A DNA stretch of 9,665 nt from Promethearchaeota archaeon. GTDB lineage: Archaea > Asgardarchaeota > Lokiarchaeia > Sigynarchaeales > SOKP01. The DNA is taken from NCBI GenBank assembly GCA_030620005.1, contig JAUXAJ010000205.1:1-9665 (forward strand), in the 5' to 3' direction. The notes beneath the pieces are model-generated. The model was not told where the DNA came from. It worked only from the letters and a program-made list of their open reading frames with translations, and searched no databases. The position numbers and the translations under genes are program-made. Shown here in pieces: positions 5,453 through 9,665 of this stretch; positions within the stretch are counted from its first letter, which is position 1, and each line of letters starts with the position of its first letter.

Positions 5453-6860
5453 CTTTTTTAAATTCTCTTAGAATTTCCATGCTTTTACCCCATTTAGCAT
5501 CCATCCAATAAGCTCTATTAATGCCTATTCCGTGATGATGGGCAATTGATCCTCCGGCGTCTAAAACGGCTTTGATTGTTGTATTCCAAACTTCTTGATA
5601 AAACTCGAAACTAGTTTGTTCTCCCATTTCAACACCGGCAAATGAAAAGTAAAATCCTACCCCATTTGGATAAAAGTGAGATACATGTGCGGTAATTAAA
5701 AAGAGACCGTTTATTTTTTTAACAGTTTCAAGCACATCATGATACATTTTTGGTGCATTATCCCAAGAAACGGATACTTCTATCGTATCAAATACAATTT
5801 TATTTGGAGGAAGACTGCTTGTTTCGGTTATTCGAAATCTATTTTCAAACCAATGCTCAACGGGGGCTTCTCCACAATATCTTCCTGAGTTTTTTTCACA
5901 TTTTTCTCTCGTAATTAGTTCTTCTAGATCTACAAGCCTCTTTTTACCTTCGCATACAAAAACAACCATTATTTTACCAGACGCTTTCTCAACATCCGGA
6001 AAATGTCGAAAAGTTTCATCGGCATCGTAAATTCTAACAACAGAGGGATAAAATTGTTCTCGTAGAATTTCCCTTACAGCTTCTAAAGAGTCTTCAAAAG
6101 TGGGAAAAGCATAGGATATTAAGGCCCTTTTCTCTGGATAAGGCCATATCTTTAAGGTGGCTTTAGTTACTATTCCTAATGTTCCTTCGTTACCGATAAA
6201 TAACTTGTCTAATTGTGGTCCCGTGGCAGCTCTAATAATTGGTTTAAAATCAATTATCTCTCCTTGTGGTAATACGATTTCCATCCCTAAAACGATATCT
6301 TCGATCTTACCATATTTGGTGGAGAATTGACCTGCGGCTTTATGAGCGATCCAACCCCCTACAGAAGATGTATAGAGAGATTGAGGAATATGTCCACATG
6401 TATAGCCCTTGGCATTTAAATAACGTTCCAAATTCATGCCATTCGTTCCCGTTTCGACGTTTACCGTTAAGTCTTTATCATTTATTTCAATAATTTTATT
6501 GAACTTTTTCATGTCGATGATTATACCCCCGCGAATAGGTATTGCTCCTCCAACAACACCAGATCCTTCTCCATAAGGTACAACCGGAATCTTTTCTTGG
6601 TTTGCTAGCTTTAATATCGCACTAATATGTTCTGATGTTTCGGGCCAAGTAATAAAATCAGCTAATCCTGCTATTTTTCCTTCTATTGTCCAATTATATG
6701 CCACTAATGTCGAGTCTTTAGTATAAGCAAAGATATCAATCTCACTCGTGGAAATATGTTTTTCTCCTAAGATTTCAATTAATTTAGCCTTAATTTTGTT
6801 TTTATCTTCAATTTTAACGCGATTTTCTTTATAAATCAATTCATAATCGTTCAAATTCAT
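5382..6860 (-). CDS. FAD-linked oxidase, VAO/PCMH family (alkylglycerone-phosphate-synthase-like / D-2-hydroxyacid dehydrogenase)
   Basis: The 492-residue protein has an FAD-binding PCMH domain: PYGEGSGVVGGA (95-106) for the pyrophosphate loop, SVGGWIAHKAAGQFSTKYG (166-184) and GNEGTLGI (223-230). The FAD-oxidase C-terminal cap follows, ending in LDPNNIFNPGK (471-481). Several features match alkyl-DHAP synthase (AGPS) more than plain GlcD: VRIYDADETF (275-284), IEVSVSWD (360-367), the SHFYPNGVGFYFSFA loop (394-408) and HHHGIG (441-446). In AGPS a Tyr and the His triplet take part in catalysis. However, the adjacent CCG Fe-S subunit points to a dehydrogenase that exports electrons, such as D-lactate or another 2-hydroxyacid, whereas AGPS itself needs no external acceptor. 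The family is certain and the substrate open. It is the first gene of a two-gene operon and is divergent from the GNAT gene. The start is ATG 6860-6858. Confidence 0.9.
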   Translation of the reverse strand: MNLNDYELIYKENRVKIEDKNKIKAKLIEILGEKHISTSEIDIFAYTKDSTLVAYNWTIEGKIAGLADFITWPETSEHISAILKLANQEKIPVVPYGEGSGVVGGAIPIRGGIIIDMKKFNKIIEINDKDLTVNVETGTNGMNLERYLNAKGYTCGHIPQSLYTSSVGGWIAHKAAGQFSTKYGKIEDIVLGMEIVLPQGEIIDFKPIIRAATGPQLDKLFIGNEGTLGIVTKATLKIWPYPEKRALISYAFPTFEDSLEAVREILREQFYPSVVRIYDADETFRHFPDVEKASGKIMVVFVCEGKKRLVDLEELITREKCEKNSGRYCGEAPVEHWFENRFRITETSSLPPNKIVFDTIEVSVSWDNAPKMYHDVLETVKKINGLFLITAHVSHFYPNGVGFYFSFAGVEMGEQTSFEFYQEVWNTTIKAVLDAGGSIAHHHGIGINRAYWMDAKWGKSMEILREFKKVLDPNNIFNPGKIYESAWKGGVK

Positions 6861-6964
6861 GATATTTCTTCTTAAAACATTTTGTTTGTATTTAATAGAT
6901 AAATAATCGATTATTAAAAAAATGGTAATAATTATTTTATGCGTTATAAATATTTAGTTTAATT
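6861..6964. promoter_or_regulatory. Divergent promoter region, flavin/Fe-S operon versus GNAT gene
   Basis: This 104-base AT-rich gap separates two divergent starts. For the minus-strand operon, TATTAAA (plus 6891-6897) is centred about 34 bases before the ATG, and AAGAAG lies just upstream of the start. For the plus-strand gene, ATTATTTTA at 6931-6939 is centred about 30 bases before the ATG, consistent with a leaderless or nearly leaderless message. TTATAAATA at 6944-6952 is too close to serve the ATG at 6965. No operator-like palindrome stands out. Confidence 0.4.
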
Positions 6965-7609
6965 ATGGAGTTCATAAAAGTTTTTGACTATACTAGTATT
7001 TATTTTGCTGCAGCAATGGGCATTTATGAAAATTCTTTTCCAATTCGCGAAAGAGCTTCAATTGAAGAATTAAAACAAAGACTTGAAAAAAAAGATGAAA
7101 TTCTTCATGTAGGAGTTATTGACGATCTTGTTATTGCGTTTGGATTAATCCGTGTATTTAAAGATCCAGAATTTTTATTATTTGATTATTTTGCTGTTAA
7201 AAAAAATGAGAGAAAAAAGGGCTATGGTGCTCTTTTTTTAAAAAATCTATTTGAAGAATTGAATTTAGAAGAACAAAAGAAATTCATGATTTTTGAATTA
7301 GAACATCCGGATTTTGGCACGGATCGACAAATACGAAGACGAAGGATAAGTTATTTCAAGAGATTTGGTGTTAAGGTAATTAAAAACGTGAACTATTTTC
7401 TTCCTTCTTTTGAGATAGAAAATGAACATATTGAACCATTAGAAATGATTTTGATGGTATATCCGATTGCAGAACAACAAAAACTTTCAAGTAGTCTTTT
7501 AAGAAAAATGATATTTGCCCTTTTTGTGCAATTATACCACCAATCAGAAAGTTCTAAGTTTGTTCAAGAAATCATAAATAACATTCCAAAAAAGATAGAA
7601 ATTGAATAA
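6965..7609 (+). CDS. GNAT-family N-acetyltransferase
   Basis: The 214-residue protein has the GCN5-related fold. A beta strand at DYFAVKKNER (74-83) runs into the acetyl-CoA pyrophosphate loop RKKGYG (R83-x-x-G86-x-G88, motif A), followed by a helix ALFLKNLFEELN. Strand FMIFELEHPD (107-116) and YFKRFGVKVIKN (130-141) correspond to the later motif B region, where the usual R-Y-Y-x-R-x-G-F segment is found. The N-terminus, EFIKVFDYTSIYFAAAMGIYENSFPIRERA, fits a normal GNAT first strand and helix, supporting the ATG at 6965. The last 45 residues or so are an extra helical tail. Substrate specificity cannot be deduced; small molecules, peptides or protein N-termini are possible. Codon use matches the neighbours. 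It appears monocistronic. Confidence 0.85.
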   Translation: MEFIKVFDYTSIYFAAAMGIYENSFPIRERASIEELKQRLEKKDEILHVGVIDDLVIAFGLIRVFKDPEFLLFDYFAVKKNERKKGYGALFLKNLFEELNLEEQKKFMIFELEHPDFGTDRQIRRRRISYFKRFGVKVIKNVNYFLPSFEIENEHIEPLEMILMVYPIAEQQKLSSSLLRKMIFALFVQLYHQSESSKFVQEIINNIPKKIEIE

Positions 7610-7675
7610 ATCTTGAAATTAATTATCTTTTCTTGTTCGGTTCTCGTAAAATAAAAATTAGGTTTTACTTTTTAT

Positions 7676-7829
7676 AAATTCTTAAATATCTTTCTTTTTA
7701 ATTTTGGAAGTTTATCGAGTAAAGGGAGCATCCAGCTGTATTTCTTTAAGGTTTCCATTTATTTAACACCTCCTTTCCAAGCGCTTTCATAAATTTTGCC
7801 CGGATTAAAAATATTATTTAGATCAAGAA
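7676..7829 (-). pseudogene. Relic duplicate of the FAD-oxidase / Fe-S-protein junction
   Basis: These 154 bases match 5299-5452 without any gap, with five differences (about 97% identity), in the same orientation. On the minus strand they encode the last 23 codons of an FAD oxidase, from LLDLNNIFNPGK to the stop. The abutting ATG and the first 28 codons of the Fe-S protein follow (METLKKYSWMLPLLDKLPKL...), including the GGAGGTG ribosome site. A stop comes soon after the homology ends. Similarity ends abruptly on both sides, so neither protein is functional here. The Pro of the DPNNIFNPG motif is Leu (P to L); the other changes are two silent and two missense (I to M, N to D). All five differences are transitions. 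The copy lies about 2.4 kb from the intact operon, on the other side of the GNAT gene. Confidence 0.9.
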
Positions 7830-7864
7830 GCTCTATTAATTTGGTTATCTTGAAAATCCTTTAT

Positions 7865-7948
7865 ATTAAACATGGCTTAACTAATCTTCTAAATTAGAAA
7901 TGATTTAACTAATTTTCTAAATTAAACATGACTTAACTAATCTTTTGA
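7865..7948. repeat. Three tandem copies of a 28-base AT-rich repeat
   Basis: Units at 7865-7892, 7893-7920 and 7921-7948 are exactly 28 bases each and share the frame ATTAAACATGrCTTAACTAA followed by TCTTCTAA. Unit 2 is the most divergent (ATTAGAAATGATTTAACTAA). No spacers separate the units, so this is not a CRISPR array, and 28 is not a multiple of three, so it is not a coding repeat. It lies just past the relic duplicate and before GAAGGAG at 7947-7953. No function is assigned; replication slippage is the simplest origin. Confidence 0.85.
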
Positions 7949-7987
7949 AGGAGATTTTTTCAAAAATAATCTATTAATCTTAAAAAA

Positions 7988-8134
7988 TTGGAACGACGAA
8001 ATAAGGACCCTTGGAGTTCCAAATCTCCACGCAATATAGTTGCACGCCGTAAATTAACTCCAAGATTTAGAGAATCAAAAAAAGTGAGAAATTTTTTTCT
8101 TCAAACAATTCTCATATCTGTTTGCGACACTTAA
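7988..8134 (+). other. Short basic open frame with overlapping inverted repeats (unassigned)
   Basis: A stop-free frame runs from 7970 to TAA at 8132-8134. From TTG 7988 it reads LERRNKDPWSSKSPRNIVAR, then RKLTPRFRESKKVRNFFLQT, then ILISVCDT (48 residues, very basic). There is no ATG. A good GAAGGAG (7947-7953) lies too far upstream to serve TTG 7988. It may be the remnant of a longer nucleic-acid-binding or transposase-like protein, but no family is recognised. The DNA also holds inverted repeats: TTGGAAC (7988-7994) with GTTCCAA (8016-8022), and CTTGGAGTT (8010-8018) with AACTCCAAG (8056-8064). Because these overlap at 8016-8018, only one can form at a time. The sequence is visibly richer in G and C than its surroundings. 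Confidence 0.3.
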
Positions 8135-8174
8135 GCAAAGCTGGTTAGTGGAAGGTTTACCGAAGGATATATGT

Positions 8175-9083
8175 TTAGCTAATTTCTTCAAACATTATTT
8201 TTACTTGTTTTGTAATTCCGAACTTATTCGCCCATTTTCTAATGTACTCGACACGCTTATCTTTAGTCATATCTAAAATAATTATAGCAGGAAGCGAGGC
8301 AAAAGCAATTAAAAACATCATTGGGAATAATATTATCACGTTTATTATCAAAATAAATAAATTTATTTCTCCTGAAGTCTCGAACATTGAGATTAAATAA
8401 TTAATACTTAACTGGAAATAGCTTAATAATACAGCAATTCCAGCATAACCTTTTAGGAGATGCATGTACCAGCCACCAACCGATCGTCCTATAATAGGTT
8501 TGTCAAGATTATTTCTTTCTACCCTTTCTCTGTTTGAATAGACGATTCCAGCATCCAATAGAAACCATACAGGTGAAAATAAAGCCATTGAGACCCCGAT
8601 TGTAATTGATAATAATACGATAAAGGCAATAAGAGTATATGTAATCGCGGGAACGTCTCCTCCAGCATACTCTATTCCAATATCACCTACAATTGCATAT
8701 GCAATATTTTCATTCATTGCAAACATTAGTGAAAAATTTATTGCCATTAACGCTGGAAAAAAGGCTTTAAAAGTATTTTTAAATCCTTTTGATTCAAGAT
8801 TATCTTGAATCCCATAAGTCATGTTCGTTCCAATGGTTTTTTTATGAATGAAAAGATATAAAGGTCCTAAAAGATATCCAAATAAAACTCCACCAATTAT
8901 AGCTCCGAGAGGCCAAAATACTATAAACATTAGAGAAGTCTCCGTGAGACCTTTTCCTGGAAGGAAAAACGCCAAGTCTTGGTTTGCTCGCATGGGCTCG
9001 AGTATTACGAGTATAATAGTAGTAATAGCTATATAAATTATGAAATTCCGAAGTGGTTTATTATATTTAGACATTTTTTTCAT
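8175..9083 (-). CDS. Multi-pass membrane protein of unknown function
   Basis: The frame encodes about 302 residues with roughly six to seven hydrophobic segments. In numbering from the upstream TTG at 9089 they lie near 15-30, 52-80, 109-125, 148-178, 213-235 and 243-272. A loop after the second segment is polar (HKKTIGTNMTYGIQDNLESK), and a positively charged loop, YSNRERVERNNLDKP (about 184-198), follows the fourth. The C-terminal 30 residues are basic and soluble (DKRVEYIRKWANKFGITKQVK), presumably cytosolic. No transporter, enzyme or receptor motif is recognised. Three starts are possible: TTG 9089, ATG 9083 and ATG 9074. ATG 9083 is chosen as the first standard start, with AAGGT about 10-14 bases upstream. 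A TATA-like TTTATATATT (about 9111-9120) lies upstream. It is convergent with the GNAT gene and looks monocistronic. Confidence 0.8.
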   Translation of the reverse strand: MKKMSKYNKPLRNFIIYIAITTIILVILEPMRANQDLAFFLPGKGLTETSLMFIVFWPLGAIIGGVLFGYLLGPLYLFIHKKTIGTNMTYGIQDNLESKGFKNTFKAFFPALMAINFSLMFAMNENIAYAIVGDIGIEYAGGDVPAITYTLIAFIVLLSITIGVSMALFSPVWFLLDAGIVYSNRERVERNNLDKPIIGRSVGGWYMHLLKGYAGIAVLLSYFQLSINYLISMFETSGEINLFILIINVIILFPMMFLIAFASLPAIIILDMTKDKRVEYIRKWANKFGITKQVKIMFEEIS

Positions 9084-9177
9084 TCGCAATTTTTTACCTT
9101 TATTTATTATAATATATAAACTTTGCTAATATTAAACTATATTTTAATTTTATATATTTTTTGGGATAATTAATGTT

Positions 9178-9282
9178 TTAATTACTTTCGCAACTAGGTC
9201 CTGGCCCATACACTTCGTTTAAGCCATAATTGTCGTAAGCCCCAAATTTAAAAATTATAACGACTGCATCAATGAAAACAAA
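9178..9282 (-). pseudogene. Possible C-terminal gene fragment
   Basis: On the minus strand a stop-free stretch from 9282 to TAA at 9180-9178 reads FVFIDAVVIIFKFGAYDNYG followed by LNEVYGPGPSCESN. The Gly/Pro/Tyr-rich tail and hydrophobic start look like real protein sequence rather than translated AT-rich spacer. No ATG, GTG or TTG begins it, and a stop lies directly upstream (9285-9283). It could be the 3' end of a gene whose body was lost, perhaps when the GC-rich element next to it arrived. The family is not recognised. Chance openness over 34 codons cannot be excluded. Confidence 0.3.
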
Positions 9283-9294
9283 TTATTAAAAGAA

Positions 9295-9400
9295 GGTCGA
9301 CGGTCGGCGATGCGCTAATGTATCCCCACACGCTTTTTCAAAAAGAGTAGCACACCGACTCGACCGCCGAGGAGCGTAATGGGTGTCACGATGTGGTCGA
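9295..9400 (+). ncRNA. GC-rich, strongly folded element, candidate non-coding RNA
   Basis: In a window of low GC this stretch is about 55% GC and folds into one long arm. GGTCG (9295-9299) pairs with CGACC (9361-9365). After a two-base bulge, GGTCGG (9302-9307) pairs with CCGACT (9355-9360, one G-T). TGCGCTA (9311-9317) pairs with TAGCACA (9348-9354, one mismatch). CTTTT (9333-9337) pairs with AAAAG (9341-9345) at the tip. A rival eight-pair helix is TCGACCGC (9360-9367) with GTGGTCGA (9393-9400, one G-T), which excludes the base of the first arm. The strand is assumed from the IS605-like hairpin downstream. It does not match tRNA, 5S, RNase P or SRP RNA signatures that I can see. An alternative is the decayed 3' end of a tnpB gene with its embedded omega RNA: one plus frame reads RRSTVGDALMYPHTLFQKE before a stop. 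Confidence 0.4.
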
Positions 9401-9527
9401 ATTGTTGAATATAACACTCAAGGAACGTATAAAAAAGGTTAATTCATGTTAGCAGAGAAGTAATTTCAATGAATATTTTCTGATGGTTTTGATGAGTTAA
9501 ATTAAATAATTTTACCTTGAAAGAAAG

Positions 9528-9551
9528 CCACGCCCTTCATTCAGGACGTGG
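9528..9551 (+). mobile_element. Hairpin resembling an IS200/IS605-family right end
   Basis: CCACG (9528-9532) pairs with CGTGG (9547-9551). After a C/A mismatch, CCT (9534-9536) pairs with AGG (9543-9545), leaving a six-base loop TCATTC. The context GAAAGCC...CCCTTC...AGG...GTGGATGATTC closely resembles the subterminal hairpin at the right end of IS200/IS605 elements, typically GAAGCC...CCCTT(T)AGGG...GGGGATG. There it is the TnpA recognition hairpin and the end of the TnpB omega RNA. No tnpA or tnpB gene is intact in the window, so this would be a solo end or remnant. The element would lie to its left, overlapping the GC-rich fold. A plain terminator-type stem-loop is the main alternative, since T-rich sequence follows (TTCTTTTC). 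Confidence 0.4.
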
Positions 9552-9665
9552 ATGATTCTTTTCATTTAATTAAACCTGTTTAAAAATGATCTAAATTGTT
9601 CAAAAAATGGGTTCGTAAATGAAACTCTTCTCTCACTATATCACTAAATCGACACGCCCCTTAAA
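9552..9665. other. No intact gene; possible half-hairpin at the window edge
   Basis: No gene is supported here. The minus strand is open for 26 codons (GACRFSDIVREEFHLRTHFLNNLDHF, ending at a stop near 9582) without a clear start. The last bases, CACGCCCCTTAAA, have the form of the 5' arm and loop of another CGCCCCTT-type hairpin like the one at 9528-9551, but the window ends before the other arm. Confidence 0.2.

Noticed and set aside
6266..6493. Plus-strand open frame of 75 codons
   Set aside because: It is antisense to the FAD-binding domain of the flavin oxidase, which is clearly the real gene.
7865..7948. CRISPR array
   Set aside because: The 28-base repeats are directly adjacent with no spacers and are degenerate.
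8848..9036. Plus-strand open frame of 62 codons
   Set aside because: It is antisense to the first membrane segments of the unknown membrane protein; no ribosome site or domain.
9295..9400. tRNA or other standard RNA gene
   Set aside because: There is no T-loop GTTCRA with matching arms, no CCA-adjacent acceptor stem, and no RNase P or SRP consensus segments are visible.

Overview
The window is AT-rich and compact, with short TATA-like elements (ATTTAAAT or TTTAAATAT type) close upstream of several starts and some very short leaders. One gene pair is translationally coupled through a perfect GGAGGTG Shine-Dalgarno sequence. The gene content is a Pab87-like serine beta-lactamase-fold protein, rubredoxin-like zinc-ribbon microproteins and a flavin oxidase paired with a CCG-domain Fe-S protein. 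Together these suggest an archaeon, possibly an Asgard/Lokiarchaeia-type lineage. The lineage is inferred from style and content, because no rRNA or marker gene is present.

Layout, left to right. (1) 1-1226, minus: a GPH-family (MelB-like) sugar symporter, 3' end outside the window. (2) 1455-1762, plus: a broken MFS transporter fragment with a frameshift and a stop codon inside motif A. (3) 1880-3271, plus: a serine hydrolase of the beta-lactamase/CubicO/peptidase S12 type with an extra C-terminal domain. (4) 3322-3435 and 3569-3673, minus: two paralogous zinc-ribbon microproteins, individually transcribed. (5) 3887-4015, plus: a 42-residue unknown protein. (6) 6860-4125, minus: a two-gene operon of an FAD-dependent oxidase with alkylglycerone-phosphate-synthase-like signatures and its Fe-S electron-transfer partner. 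(7) 6965-7609, plus: a GNAT acetyltransferase, divergent from the operon.

(8) 7610-8174 is a decayed interval. It holds a 154-bp near-identical copy of the junction of the flavin/Fe-S operon, three 28-bp tandem repeats, and a short basic open frame containing overlapping inverted repeats. (9) 8175-9083, minus: a multi-pass membrane protein of unknown family. (10) 9084-9665 has no intact gene. It holds a minus-strand C-terminal-looking gene fragment, a GC-rich strongly self-complementary element (9295-9365, with a competing partner to 9400), and a hairpin at 9528-9551 that looks like the right end of an IS200/IS605-type element.

The clearest functional unit is the flavin/Fe-S pair. It probably oxidises a 2-hydroxy acid or related substrate at FAD and passes electrons through Fe-S and CCG clusters to a membrane or soluble carrier. 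The sugar symporter and the serine hydrolase are independent scavenging or envelope functions. The most unusual material lies in the three decayed intervals (1227-1879, 7610-8174, 9084-9665), which record duplication, gene loss and possible mobile-element activity.
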